Source: Marthasterias glacialis
Lineage: Eukaryota; Echinodermata; Asteroidea; Forcipulatida; Asteriidae
Assembly (NCBI GenBank): GCA_911728455.2
Contig: OU452225.1
Coordinates: 19,378,495-19,442,494, forward strand
DNA: 64,000 nucleotides
Direction: 5' to 3'
A model generated the notes under the pieces. The model saw nothing but the letters and a program-made list of their open reading frames with translations. It made no database searches and had not been told where the DNA came from. Both the position numbers and the translations under genes were made by a program. Below, piece after piece: positions 22,588 through 35,148 of the stretch. Each line of letters begins with the position of its first letter. The stretch's first letter is position 1.

Positions 22588-25149
22588 ATGGATACAGATG
22601 TATTGGAAAGCCAGGAAAACAGCAGTGGAAATCCAGCAGAGGTGACACCTTCGAACGAGAAGTCAACTCGACCTGACCGAATTACACGTCTACCACTTAC
22701 GAGGATTAAAAACATCATCAAAACAGATCCGGACGTCACACTTGCTAGCCAGGAATCTGTCCTTCTCATTGCCAAGGCAACGGTACGGTTAATTGTCTGA
22801 ATTGTTGTCATTGCTACCTTTATTTTATTTATTTTTAAATTTGTCAATTCAATTCAAGAACAGTTCCAAACTCCGAGTCCTACCGTCCTTGTTAAAAAAA
22901 CAAATGGCCTGGGGTCGATTTCACAAACTCTACGAAGGCTTCAAATTGCAAAGCACTATGCCACTAAGATTCATCTTAAGATGACTTGCCCGTATTTACC
23001 AGTATCCATAGTGATTTAATTCTAGTGTGTCATTACACTTTGCTTAGCAATTAAGTTTTTTTATACAGTTCTTAGCTCTTTGTGAAATTGGCCCCTGTCT
23101 GCTCTCTTAAGTTATAGTCTTATTACTCTCTGTCTTTGCCCCATATTTGACTAGCCACCTTTAATTATAATTCATGTCAAGTAAGCTGTCCAGCATCAGT
23201 GTAGGCCTATCGCTTATTATTTATGAAATGCTCGTAGTCAGGAAACTATTCCTGAACACTAGTGTAGTAGTAAATATCCCATTTAATAATGGCATGTGAT
23301 GTAGCCTAGTAGTAGTAGTACTAATAGTAGTATCAATACAATATCATGAGTATCTTATATTATTATAATAACAGTATAAAAAGTAATGCAATAATGCTGG
23401 ACATCCTTACTTAAAGACGCCCGCTTGTCACCATTACCCGACGACTATTTCTGTGGCACAAAACGATCATATACCCGTACATAGTTTACAAACAACAAGT
23501 GCGCCGGTCAAAGGTTAACTTCCGTGGTACAAATTTGTTTGTCACGCATTAACGAGCGGGCGTCTTTAAGTGACGTTGGCTAGTCGAATTGGGTGCCTTT
23601 GTAGCACACTGCAGTTACATGTAACTTCCCTTATCGCATGGCCCTACCACCAGCCCTTGTCATAAATAGCATATTTTTGTCCACTTCCCTGCCCCTATCA
23701 AACATTGCACCTGTATTCACGTTTATTTTATTAGTTACATGGGACCAGACTTGGCTCTTGTCACAAGAATATTAAAGAAAAATTTGACATTCAAAGCATT
23801 TTATTATTTTAATATAATGCTATTTCCATAATTACAGTTACATGCAAGTTACCCCCTTTTTTCTTTGAGAAAACAGGAGATGTTCTTGCAGCATTTTGCC
23901 AAAACCTCGTACAACCAAACTGCTAGAGGAAAGCGGAAGACGATAAAACGACAAGACGTAGGTAGGTAACCCTAATCCCTGCATGGGAGCCACCACAGTG
24001 AATGAGTCTTGGAACGATAACTGATGTACACAAATTTATTCTGCTGCCTTGTGAAAACTTGTTTTATTCCTGATTTATTCTGCAGACTTGTGAATACTTA
24101 TTTCAGTCTGCAGTTGTGTGAATATTTGCTTTGATCTGCTGCCATGTGAATATTTGTTTTATTCTTGGTTTATTCTGCATCCGTGTATTTTGCAATGTGA
24201 ATATTTGTTTTATTCTTAAGCCTTGTGATTATTTATTGTATTCTGCTTTCTTGTGAATGTGTTTGATTCTTCAGCCTTCTGAATATGTATTTTATTCTGT
24301 GGCAATGTCATTCAATACTTGTTTATTATGCAGCCTTGTGATTATTGATTTTTATTCTGCAATTTTTGTGAATATTTATTTTATTCTGCAATCATGTGAA
24401 TTACTATTTTTATTACTTTATTTTTTACTTTTATTTTTCTGAAGCTTTATTGATTTTTTTATTCTGCAATCATGTGAATATGTTTTATTCTGCATCCTAG
24501 TGAATTTCTATTTTTTCTAAAGCTTTAGGATTGATTTTATTCTGCAATCATGTGAATATATGTTTTATTCTGCAGCCTTGTGAATTACTATTGTTTTCTT
24601 AAGCTTTAGGATTTGATTTATTCTGCAATCATGTGAATATACTTTTTATTCTGCAGCCTTAAGAATTACTATTGTTTTCTTAAGCTTTAGGATTGATTTT
24701 TATTCTGCAATCATGTGAATATATGTTTTATTCTGCAGCCTTGTGAATTACTATTGTTTTCTTAAGCTTTAGGATTGATTTTATTCTGCAATCATGTGAA
24801 TATGTTTTATTCTGCAGCCTTGTGAATTACTATTGTTTTCTTAAGCTTTAGGATTGATTTTATTCTGCAATCATGTGAATATATTTTTTATTCTGCAGCC
24901 TTGTGAATTACTATTGTTTTCTTAATCTTTAGGATTTATTTTATTCTGCAATCATGTGAATATTTGTTTTATTCTGCAGCCTTGTGAACAGTTATTCTTT
25001 TGATTTATTTTCAGACCTTTCAGTTGAAGCTTTGGACGCATATGCTTTTCTTGAAGGTGGGTAGACATCGCTCATTGTACATGGTTACACTTTTCATTTC
25101 AGGGACTGTGCAAGAGTCTCTGACTTATCCAGACATTTTGCAAACCTAG
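22588..25149 (+). CDS. POLE4: DNA polymerase epsilon subunit 4 (histone-fold), four exons, complete
   Basis: Small histone-fold subunit that pairs with POLE3 in the nuclear DNA polymerase epsilon holoenzyme and aids DNA binding and histone handling at the fork. Exons: 22588-22782, 23877-23961, 25015-25056, 25103-25149 (stop TAG). The sum is 369 nt, 122 residues, close to human POLE4 (117). Key segments: ITRLPLTRIKNIIKTDPDV, then TLASQESVLLIAKAT (histone-fold helices 1-2), EMFLQHFAKTSYNQTARGKR, KTIKRQDVDLSVEALD and AYAFLEG. The last motif and the short acidic-free tail place it with POLE4 and not CHRAC1. The N-terminus is Ser/Glu-rich as in relatives. All introns are GT-AG. Intron 2 (23962-25014) is largely a minisatellite. 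A possible AATAAA lies at 25484. Confidence 0.94.
22908..23096. mobile_element. MITE family R6 (GGCTCGATTTCACAAA ends)
   Basis: Ends GGGGTCGATTTCACAAACTC and CTTTGTGAAATTGGCCCC are inverted repeats, with CTTAAGATGA near the middle. Lies in POLE4 intron 1. A second copy is at 44853-45003. Confidence 0.65.
23410..23573. mobile_element. MITE with ACTTAAAGACGCCCGC ends
   Basis: ACTTAAAGACGCCCGCTTGT at the left and GAGCGGGCGTCTTTAAGT at the right are near-perfect inverted repeats about 160 bp apart. Lies in POLE4 intron 1. Confidence 0.75.
24040..25000. repeat. Minisatellite in POLE4 intron 2 with higher-order unit of about 81 bp
   Basis: A 25-30-bp motif (TTTTATTCTGCA..CTTGTGAATAT) is diverged on the left. 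From about 24537 to 24960 it is organised in six higher-order units at 24541, 24622, 24704, 24785, 24864 and 24945, spaced 79-82 bp, each with TTTCTTAAGCTTTAGGAT. AT-rich and noncoding. Confidence 0.85.
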
Positions 25150-25483
25150 GGTTCCCATGTAAATTGATTTAATGTATACAGTCAGAAAGCATGCACTTTA
25201 AGGTCTCCAACATGTCCGATAACGCGTGAGACTTGTTCTTTAAGGCATGCCACGTTTCTAAATAACAAACAATTAGCTCAAAGTATCTTACCCTGAACCA
25301 AAACTGTACCTACTCATTGACTGGACTAAATAATTTCATTTGCTGTTTTTGTTTGTCCTCTTTATTTATATCAATAGGAATGCTTGATTGAACTGACACA
25401 AGACTGGACTTTTTGAGATCAAAAACCCTAATCTTTGCCCTTTGTTGAAGTGGATATTTGGTATACTTTGCTGATGCAGGAAA

Positions 25484-25489
25484 AATAAA
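25484..25489 (+). terminator. Candidate polyadenylation signal of POLE4
   Basis: An AATAAA hexamer lies 335 nt after the POLE4 stop codon on the sense strand and before the convergent lipase gene. Position and motif fit, but no transcript evidence is available. Confidence 0.45.
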
Positions 25490-25999
25490 GCGACTACTAC
25501 AAATCTGCTACCTTAAAATAATAGCAAAAGACGTATTTTTTTAATTGAGATGAAAGTATTGTTTCTGAATTCAGAAAAAGAGCTTTCTAGTAGTATCCAG
25601 CACTTGGAGATGTAAATACAAGTAAAAATGGAACAAGCTTGAGAATAATGTCATCATTCCATTGAGTTTACGTGTTAAACTTTAAACCTAATATAAACCC
25701 AATTCACATGACATCAACATCTACAATGAATCTCGGTTGTGCCATTTTGAAGTCAGATTTGGTGTGTTACTCATACTGTACGGTACGTATTTTAGGCACC
25801 AAATTTTGACATGCAATCCTACTCCTAAAATATCAGGCCATGGGCAGAGAGTAGCCACGTGTGACGTCAGTGTACATGGTTTTTAAAAGACCATATTTTA
25901 AAACACGTGTTCAGCTTTATTTTTTTTTCTATCGACAAATGTAACAAACTACCCTCCATAGTTCTCAGAGGAAAAAATATAAATGCTGTCTGTGACGAA

Positions 26000-26005
26000 T
26001 TTATT
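26000..26005 (-). terminator. Candidate polyadenylation signal of lipase B
   Basis: AATAAA on the minus strand 50 nt beyond the lipase B stop codon; a second hexamer lies at 25917-25922. Both precede the convergent POLE4 end. Confidence 0.5.
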
Positions 26006-26054
26006 TGTTCAATGAATATTTTGGCAGTTCGTCTGCTATGATTTTTTTTCTGCA

Positions 26055-29000
26055 TCAACAATTCGATTTGTAGAAGTGGACTTCTTTCTCGGCGTCGATT
26101 CCTTTCTTCGGCTTGGTGTTGCACATCACGTAACTGTAAGAAGAAAAAAAAGGAGCACAATGCAAGAAAGAATATCAATTTCATTTTGTCTAAGAGGTAA
26201 TCAATGTTAGCCCCTCTGGAGGTGTCCAAGAAACTTAGGCAAAGCAACATATTCATTAACACAAAGGTGATCAGATAAGATGTTAACAGAAAAAAGGGTT
26301 TAAATTATGACGTTAAAACATGTCAAAAGCATATGTATTTGGAAACTGGCATATCCTGCAAAAATGTATAAATAAATGTAAATACACTTGTTTAAACCTG
26401 AAATGCATTGTGTGCATTCTTCATTTAACATTACCAGATAATTAATCCAAACAGACCTCCCTTGATAGTTGGCCTCTAAAAAATGTAAAATACTCAGAGG
26501 AATTACAGAGAGCATTTTCTGAGAAACCCTAAATCTTTTTGGTTATATTATTTGTTCCCAGAATTTGTAATGACTCAACAGTAGCGCCGCCCAAACCAAT
26601 ATACCATGCCTGATATGTGGCAGAGGGAGGCCCCCAAATGTTCCCATTCTCGAACACACTCTTCCCCTCTTGTACGCAGAAGCACCCCCAAAAAATCCTC
26701 AAAAGAATTCCTGGGATTCCCAGAACGCAATGAAGACACAATAGGAGGGGGTGGGGTCACCCTGCCACATATCGAGCACCAAATGCAAACCAAATCCCAT
26801 CTTGCAAGTGCTAGGACTAATGGGAAAAGGGAAGATGGCAACAAAATTGACAAACCTTTTCTGCAAAACAAGTCCATCAACCTCGATCTTGGAAATGAAG
26901 ACTTCATTATCATCAAAGATTGGCCAATCCCAGGGGTAGAGAGGCTGAAAGTCATATTCCCAGTAGAAGGTCAATCCAGAAAGGTCACCGGGGTCAATGT
27001 CGGTGTTGATAATAAAGTTCATGTCCGTCCCTGGGACGAAGTCTACACTTTCTCTATTTTGTGGGGGTGAAAAAGGCAAACAAACAAATAAATAGACCGA
27101 TCCATTAAGCCCCGCCCCCTAAACATATTGACCAATCACAGCATTGGCTACGTCAAAATGGAGCACATGGGCAACGTAATGTGCGTCTTTCCAGTGCCAC
27201 ACTGCACGACATGAATGCGCACGCTGTAAGTCCGCGCACGCATGTTAACTTTTTCTAATAAGTTGGACAAAGTTTCACTTACGGGTTGAGCTGAGTTCGC
27301 TGCGTCATACCCCCACTGCCGATGAGAGTAACATAACCCCAGCCCAAGAACGTCTCGGAGAACCAAGGGTCTTCGAAGAAGACGTGAATACGGAACGGGG
27401 AATCTACGGGCAAATTCAAGATATGGGTAAAATCATTATAGTTTATTTTAAAATAAACACGCGTATGCTGAGAATATTAACAATTAAATAAACAATGAGC
27501 ATTACACCTGTCTGCTGCCACCTGCCGTCTCTTCAGCTTCCACATTCCTGCAGCATGGTATCATGATGGTATTATGCCATGATGTATACATTTTGAAACA
27601 GACTTTTTGATATCGGTTAATAGTTGGTATGCACAGCCGTTTTCCTACAGTATACTTACGGCCGTTTTGACCTCATCGAGGGCGCTGTTGTACATATCTC
27701 TATGGGACTCATGACGTCAGACGCATAAGGTCTATTAGTAAAGATGATACACTTAGTATTGGTATTACTAATTTAGAAAATACATTAGATATAAATAATG
27801 AAAGTAACCCACTTGCACAGAATGGCGATGACGCTGTAGTTACTGAGTAGTATACCTGTTGTTGAACACCAGAGGGTGGTTTGAAGTTAACGGCAGGGTA
27901 GCCCATTATGGCCATATCGTTACCATTGAAGCACTCGCCATTTAGGAAATTGTCTTCGTATGTAGCACCAGCTTAAAAGTAATAATAATAATAATAATAA
28001 TGATTTCAAATAAGGGTAAATTTTTAGTAACGGTTTAATATATAGCCTTGTTTTTTTTTTACCTGTGATATCTGGGTTCATAATAACAAACCAGTGTTAA
28101 TTTAGTAAATAGTTTATCATCGCAATAAAAAGAGCCCACTTATGATCCTATAAACCAAAACGAGACCGAGAAACTTGGACCTAGTGGCGGGCGTTCGGCA
28201 CCCGCCGCTGCGGCCACCCAGTGCTCTTGCCACCTCCCTGTTATTGCGTTGATGCTCTGTCCCAACTTAGAATCGGCCCAGCTATAGCTGGTACCGGTCC
28301 CAACTTGACTTTCACGGTTGAGATGGTCCAACTGTCTTTCATCGATCAGGGGGGATCGAGACCAGCGGCAGTTTATCGAATGGAATGTTCGCAACATTAA
28401 CATCAGACTGCTTTTAGGTGGCGAATGGTTTAAAGTCAGTTGCGAGTATGGAGTAACAATTGATTTTTTTGTTTCACGGCGGTAGAACCATGGTTTTGTC
28501 TCAAGTGTTGCCATAATGGTCACCGTGTAAGACGAGGGAAAGTTGAGAGGAAGTAAAATTATTTTAGAGAGGTCTACTGATCGTGTCTCTGTCACTATCA
28601 CTATCATCGTCACTATCAGCGGCTGCGGCTACAGTTAGGCAAGAGTCGCCAACGTTGGCGAATTGGGACTTTTGGACGATCCGGCCGGTAATGCCGAAGA
28701 CATTCCTTCGGGACCTTTCGACTATCCGGCCAGTAATGCCGAAGACAATCCTTCGGGACTTTTCGACGATCCTGGCCGGTACTGCCGAAGACATTACTTC
28801 GGACACGGCCTATCAATGGCAATCCCAGCTATAGTATAGGCCGGCCTAACTGTAACCCTCAAGTTGGGAAAGGTCCCGACTAAAGTTGGGATGGAACATG
28901 CATTACATACCCATTGGACATTTGAATGAATATACAGGACACTTGTTGATGGAGTCGGTGAAGAATTCATGCGCCCTCATGTGGTTACATGCCACGAACT

Positions 29001-32000
29001 GCACAACCCCTGCAAAAAAACAAAAGTACACAAAAATCATCAGTTGTCCAAGAAAACGTCGTCATTGTGCTGTGCGTTCTGGCTTTCTCAGAGACATGCA
29101 GAGTTTTGATGGCACAAGTTTAAGTTGATTTGTGTAGGGCTTTAAATAAATTGATGGTGTCACCGTCACCCTTGGTAGTAACCAGAATATGAATGACCAA
29201 TTTACGAAATAACATTTAAAGATAAATAAACAGCAAATTAACATGTAATAAAAGATTAAACTGAAATAAAATAGTTTGCTTAAGGCAAAATGAAAATCAA
29301 GATGGCGCGAGGGTTCCCGCTAAAACTTAGGCGAGAGTCGCCATCCTCTGAAATTTACAGAAAATACGATCTGCAAAGCATTTACCCTAGCAAAAATATT
29401 ACAAATTGTCCATCTTGGGTGGACATAAATATCAGTACAGATATATACAGAAATTTAGATGTTTAATATAAAGTCACTGTAGGCAAACACTTCGTTCTAA
29501 ATTGTCAAAGTACTGTAGGTCACTTCTCAAAATGTATTGAAATTCAGGAAAATGCAGAAATATGAAATCTAGTGAAACTATAGATAACTTAGGTCTGTAG
29601 GTAATGAGATAATAAGATTGTGAATAATGAAAAAGAAATAAAATCGTTACATGTAAATTATATGAAGACAGAGAACATTCGTCACGTGTTATTTTCGAAC
29701 CAGAATATGAATGACGGGGGGGGGGGGGGGGGGCTAGGTAGCCCGCTACGTACATTAAGATGGTTGCATTTGAATTTAAATAGGTGATTTGCATACTTGA
29801 ATAAATGAATGAAACATAGAATGGCTCAAAGTTTAGAGGGGGGGGGGGGTTGTTTCATATCAGTGACATCACGTCTATTTCATGTTTCCTATTTTTATAC
29901 AATAATAATGATAACCGTTACACATTATGGGTCAAATGTGAATTGTCCTCCAGACAATTTGCTATTAGAGTTTTGTTAAATTGATGTAATGAAAAGTGCG
30001 CTTCTTGAAAGAAAGGGAAGTTTACACCCACCTCCAATCAGTCCTTCGTCCACAAGATCCTCGATGAGCGATTGATCACAACCAGGTTGGTGTTCACCAC
30101 TATTGGGATAGAAATCCAGATGGCCAACTGGCTTTATTATGCCGAATCCTTTGCAAAAAATAAAACAATGGTTGCTTTTTTAACAATCGGCAGAGATTGA
30201 ACAAAAGAAGAAAAACAGATTTGTCAGAGGCCGCTCAGTGAGTTAATACTCTTTTTGCCTCCAGTTGAAAAATGTTCCCATAGTGGATTTGTTTGTAATC
30301 ATAATGTTGGTAAAATCGTGGTTGGCAAATTTTGGCTGATGTGACGTAATCCCTACCAAAGTCCAGAGTGTGTTGAGCATCGGTGTGGATGACATCAACA
30401 AATAGAGCATCAGTTGGGTCAAGACGAACTTCCAGTTGGGCTTCTTCGAAGCCGGGACCAGCTGGGTCCAATCCTGTGGCGTACAAGCATACAATGTGTT
30501 GATTGGTTTACTGGTTTATATTCACGATGAGTTGATGTGGCGGATAAAGAGCTGGTGGCAACTAATATCAACTATATGTTTTGAGGCATTCCATGGTGGG
30601 GTATCAGTGTATATTTGGTTTGCGGTAACACCATGGATTGTATCTACTTTGGTATAATATAGAGTAGATTGTTCTTGTGAGAACTTGTCCTGTAATATTA
30701 TTCTACTACCGCGGAGTAGATTTCAGAATTCGGGGGGACAACTTGGTTCTGAAAAGAACTGTCCTGCTTGTTAAGTACTGCCTTGGGAGGTAGGAAATCG
30801 GCCGGGACTATGGCGATGACTAGAGCAAGTTAGTCGAAACGTTGAGACCAATAAACACACTCTGCGGCAGTGAAGTTTTCCGAGAAGTCCCCTCGATCCA
30901 CTAAGCGAAATAGTGCAAGTTGCAAGTTGACTTTTAAAGACTTGGCCTCCATGAACAACTAACAGGTCCAATGATAGAGGCAAGTTAATGTCCACATTTG
31001 CGGAAAACTTGGTAACTTTTACAAGTAAAGAAGAACTTACCAGTGATCCGGCCCAAGTTCGGTTGCCGTTCACCAACATACCCACCGATGTGTGACCCAA
31101 GACTGTGGCCAATAAAATGGAATCTTTCCGCCCCGATGCCGTACAGTCCCTGTGTTTGTCAACAAACAATCTCGAAAATGTTATTTAATTTCGAATATTG
31201 TAAGGGAGGAGACTTTTATATGTCGTGGGGATCGGGAAAAAGATAATAACAAAATAGAAAAAAAAATGGAAATTCCGTTGTCACTTTCTAGGCACCGTAA
31301 AACTGGCATTCATTAAATCATCTGTTTGCATAAAAAACATCAATATTTAAGAAAAAAAAGTTTTTTTTTTAATTGACTCTTGTATTCGCACATTGCTCAT
31401 TTTGGCATTTGCTACCTTTATTTTGTCAATGAGAAGTGACGTCACAGCACCAACAACCCTGGTATTCGCCAAAGCCTGTGTGTAAGGGAACAGTGACCCC
31501 TTGCCCCACGTGACACGGATGACGTTGAAATCGTCATGATTCAGAAACTCTGTGACCATGTCGGACATCCACATGTCCCATTCTATCAGACCTGGAAAAG
31601 GGAATAGACCGATCCATTAAGCTCCGCCCCGTTACGTCTTGACCAATCACAGCCTTGGCTACGCCGCCGAAAGTCTATCAAAAGTCCGACACGATAAAAT
31701 CCTATTGGAAAATGTAAACATGCGTGTGCGTACTTTTATAGCGGGCGCGTTCATGTGGGGCAGTGTGACATTAAAGAGACGCACATTGTGCTGCCCACGT
31801 GTACAGTGGTAATGTAGCCAATGCTGTGATTGGTCAATATATATAGTGGGTGGGGCTTGTGTTATCCTATCCTTATTAAGTTGTCGCTACTTCCGGCTTA
31901 AAAGCTGGCATACGTTTGTGTGTAGTTTTACAAAAAATCCTTTCGGATGCATAAATCATCAAAGAAAAACTAGCTCCATGCGATTCCTATGGGCTTCTGG

Positions 32001-33581
32001 TAATCATGGAACTAGTTTGTGTGAAGTGGGCTTGGTTTACAGTGGAATTACGTCACACTTACCAACAGGTTAGGGGCGCATTAAAGTCAAAAAACAAGAA
32101 CGAAGAAATAGAAGGTAATAAAACGGAAATCATTTTGAAAGATTTTTTCACAAGACAATTTAAAACAATAATTGTTTTCATTAACTCTGGGAGGATGCTA
32201 AATAGGAAGGAAAAACTGGAAAATATTACGAAAACCAAGAGAAGGTAAAGTAATTCTATGATTACAAATTTTTAACACACTTTTATCTTTGAAAAGTGAG
32301 AAGAAACAAACGGTGGAAGTGCTTGTTAGAAAATGGGAAAATAATGGAACACTTCGGGAGACTATGGCTTTTTTCGAAACCACGAGTTTGGCTTAGGCGC
32401 CGGCTTGGGCTTTGTCCGCCAGTGTGAAGCCCGTAAGGAAAGCACACGTTTTCTGAAAACTGTCGGAGCCTAAGCCCAAGCCCATGCCGTGTTTTCGAAA
32501 ACGGCCCACGTGGCAATAGAAGTACCAAGTAAAATTCCAAAGCTCACGTAGTTCTGCGCACATACATGCGCACATTTCTGACAACAATGGATTTACCAGT
32601 AGGCTAAGTCTGCTGCCACCTAGCGTCCCCAATAGTCTCTAATTTTCAAGAGGATGCAAAAGAATTGCGCACCGCTTTCAATGAACCCATGACAAATGAG
32701 TTTAGTCTCCTTAGACGGATCGAAATACGAAGTCTTTATCGTGCTGAGGTCGCTGGGATCCAGCAGCTGAGCGTCCTTCTTGTCCGGATTCTTGCGGGTG
32801 TGGAGGTTGAACTTGGGGTCCACTGCCTTAGGGGACTGTGGCGGCCAGCTGAGCGGTCTGCGGGGCGGGTCCAGGAACGGGTAGTCGTAGTTGAAACAGC
32901 CTATTTCTGGGTAGCATACTTCTTTCTTCCGACTGGCATTTAAATCTGTGGAGAGGTATAAATAAGCAAACACTCTGTTGTGTTCCCTGTATGTAATAGC
33001 AATCATGACTGCGGAGTCTCGTTACATTAAAGAAGGATTCCAGACTAATTTCATTCCACACTCGGTTTGGTAATATGGATTTAAATTTGAGAATTGACTG
33101 TAAAATAACTGAGTTCTAATTCAGACAAGGGTTCAACCTTACACAAACCGCAGACGGCACTTTCAACACATTTCTCCAAGATCGCTAGTTTTGGCTAAAT
33201 TATAAAAGAAAAAAAACACCATGGTATATAACCTTGAACCCCAACTAATTTTGTAGAAGTCAAGTTATTCAGATGTCATGTGAAAATTTGCCTGCAAATC
33301 TTCACCATACACATGAAAATAAGTTTAAAACAAGAATTAATTACTTCTCAGTTATCAAAAACAACGTTTTTTCATCTGAGGATAAAATTGGTGGGAAAAG
33401 AGTGTAATGTTCAAATAAAGAGTTACTTCTCAGCTTTAAGTTTGAAAAACGATATTTTTCATCTCAAACTAAAGTGGCGGGAAATAAGTGTAGGCCTACA
33501 TTACACAAAATGACAGAGGAACTCACCATCGTTCCCAAACGCAAGCGGTAACAAAACCACCAGTAAAAACACGACCACCAT
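26055..33581 (-). CDS. Pancreatic-lipase-family triacylglycerol lipase B, 11 exons, complete
   Basis: Secreted lipase hydrolysing acyl esters, probably in the gut. Exons: 33581-33527, 32945-32673, 31591-31416, 31149-31041, 30473-30357, 30148-30032, 29009-28911, 27971-27813, 27403-27283, 27053-26856, 26133-26055; 1,503 nt, 500 residues, phases consistent. Signal peptide [16 protein letters not shown]. Pancreatic-type start [12 protein letters not shown] and [16 protein letters not shown]. Catalytic triad: S184 in GHSLG, D207 in GLDPAGP, H292 in [11 protein letters not shown]. The loop from CDQSLIEDL to VAC is the size of a pancreatic-lipase lid. A C-terminal PLAT domain ([28 protein letters not shown]) follows, and the protein ends in a Cys. 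The intron after exon 7 has no counterpart in lipase A. Introns hold two copies of the CCAAT-bearing MITE and an inverted-repeat element. Confidence 0.93.
27094..27265. mobile_element. MITE family R3 copy
   Basis: Starts GACCGATCCATTAAGCCCCG and has TTGACCAATCACAGCATTGG; the right end is lost. Located in a lipase B intron. Confidence 0.75.
27665..27737. mobile_element. MITE family R2, partial copy
   Basis: Carries the right end (ATGACGTCAGACGCATAAGG) and TTTGACCTCATCGAGGGCGC. Lies in a lipase B intron. Confidence 0.6.
28255..28890. mobile_element. Inverted-repeat element with 45-bp hairpin repeats inside
   Basis: Arms TCCCAACTT...CCCAGCTATAGCTGG at 28258-28290 and CCCAGCTATAGTATAGG to AAGTTGGGA at 28827-28888 are roughly inverted. 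Inside, about 28668-28802 holds three 45-bp repeats, each with CCGAAGACATTCCTTCGG-type hairpins. Fills most of lipase B intron 7. Confidence 0.55.
31612..31858. mobile_element. MITE family R3 copy
   Basis: Starts GACCGATCCATTAAGCTCCG and ends with GTGATTGGTCAATATATATA GTGGGTGGGGCTT. Located in a lipase B intron. Confidence 0.8.
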
Positions 33582-34808
33582 CTTGAAAACCAGAATAACC
33601 TATGGCTTTATTGGAAGTAAAACCATTTACAGACTGAATGGAAGTGTGGTTGTTCAATACTTTCATTTTATAGGAAATATTTGAAGATAACGTATTGATA
33701 CAATCTAGGGTGTTATTCATATAGTTTTATGGGTCATTGTAATATTTACGTATTAACGTTAATAGTGACAGATGTAGGACAGCTGTCTGTCATATTCAAG
33801 TGTGATGTTTTTCTTGTATTTTTTTGTTGTCTTGACTTTTTGATAATAGGCCTATTCTTTTAATCCAAATTCTGTGAATCGCGGTTTCACCTCTGACCTT
33901 TACCGGAAGGGGAAGAGCTTTGCATTTAACCGCTATTTTTCACTCGTTTTTGGCCCACAACATAGTTTGGGCTAATGATGACTTAATTGTGATATTTTGG
34001 AGTAAAAAACTAACTGCTGTTTGTTTTCACAATGAAGACAAAGTGGCGGTTGGATTCAGCAGCCTCACTGTAGTGATGTCGAAAAAAAATGTCGTTAACC
34101 AATCTTGAAAACGGTATACAGTGTTGTGAGGCAGGGTGCGTAGCTCCAAAGACGCAGGGCGTGGTGGCACGGGGCCGTTTCCTCCACCTTGAAAATGTAG
34201 ATATTTCCACCAGTTTCTACCAAGCTATTTAAACATTTTCCTAACAAATAATACTACAGGAGGATGGCATTTTGGGGGCATATGGAAGCGATGTGTTATA
34301 CCCACACTCAAACATTTGTAAAAGCCACAGACCGATTAAAGTCTCTTGACTCCATGTCTGAGATCGTACCATGCAGGAAATTAAACATATACTTGTTATT
34401 ATTTGCCGCGCCATTTCGTGACCTGATTTGAGTTAATACGATAAGACCAGGCAGATCTGACATTTCCTTATCTGTTGATCTACCCACAATTTCCCCCAAA
34501 TCCTCTGAGACTGACACTTTCATTATGAAATAGGATCAGAGCGACCACTCAAGTTGATAAGAGTATGACGCAAAGATATTCTGTTATCTATGATTTATTA
34601 TAAAAAACAATTTCGGCATTACAATCTCTAAAGTCAGTTTAAGTGATAAAGCTAACAGCAGTTGGTTACGGTCACACGTGAATTAAAAATTCGCAGAAGA
34701 AAACAAACACCATATTAATATCCCAATATTAATATCCCAATATAACAAAATTTTCACGTTAAATTAGTTTCGGTCCAATTTATTATTATGTTTCCCTAAA
34801 TATAGCCT

Positions 34809-35148
34809 TTTAAGCCCCAGCTCAACATTGGTAAGAAGAAAAACATAAAATGTTCATAGATTTACATGATGGTATAAAGATAATGGTAGAAAACCTTCCT
34901 TGAAATATTTGTGCCTGGAGTGTTATCTTTTTAAATAATAAATGAAATAAGATCCAAAGTTAGTTTTCGTCTCAGTGAGACAAAAAAACTGCCTACAGGA
35001 ATGCGCACAAAAATGCTGAATGCATTTTTACCGTTTTCTTGCAAATGAGTTGACATTTTCACAGGTTGGTTTTATTACATACATCTTGAATTGTGCAAAG
35101 AATGTGAGCATTTACAGTCAGTTTACCATTGTTGAGCTCTGCCTTTAA
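34809..35148. mobile_element. MITE family R1 copy
   Basis: Starts TTAAGCCCCAGCTCAACATT and ends TTGTTGAGCTCTGCCTTTAA, between the two lipase genes. Confidence 0.85.

Larger units (their letters stand above)
25150..26054. other. Intergenic: convergent POLE4 and lipase B 3' ends
   Basis: Contains the POLE4 and lipase B polyA hexamers and AT-rich sequence. No further gene seen. Confidence 0.6.

Noticed and set aside
22588-25149. Calling this gene CHRAC1 instead of POLE4
   Set aside because: DPDVTLASQE, GKRKTIKRQDV and EALDAYAFLEG follow POLE4, and the protein is short with no CHRAC1-type acidic tail.
26511-26640. Alternative lipase B last exon near 26605 (after ATATCAG)
   Set aside because: The translation lacks the C-terminal Cys pattern. 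The exon at 26133 gives SYVMCNTK...KSNC, the counterpart of the lipase A ending.
26606-27070. 154-aa plus-strand frame
   Set aside because: Shadow of lipase B exon 10, which encodes the PLAT domain on the other strand.
27813-27856. Ending lipase B exon 8 at CAG|GTATAC (27856)
   Set aside because: Continuing the frame gives [13 protein letters not shown], which matches [13 protein letters not shown] in lipase A, and ends at a phase-1 donor as needed.
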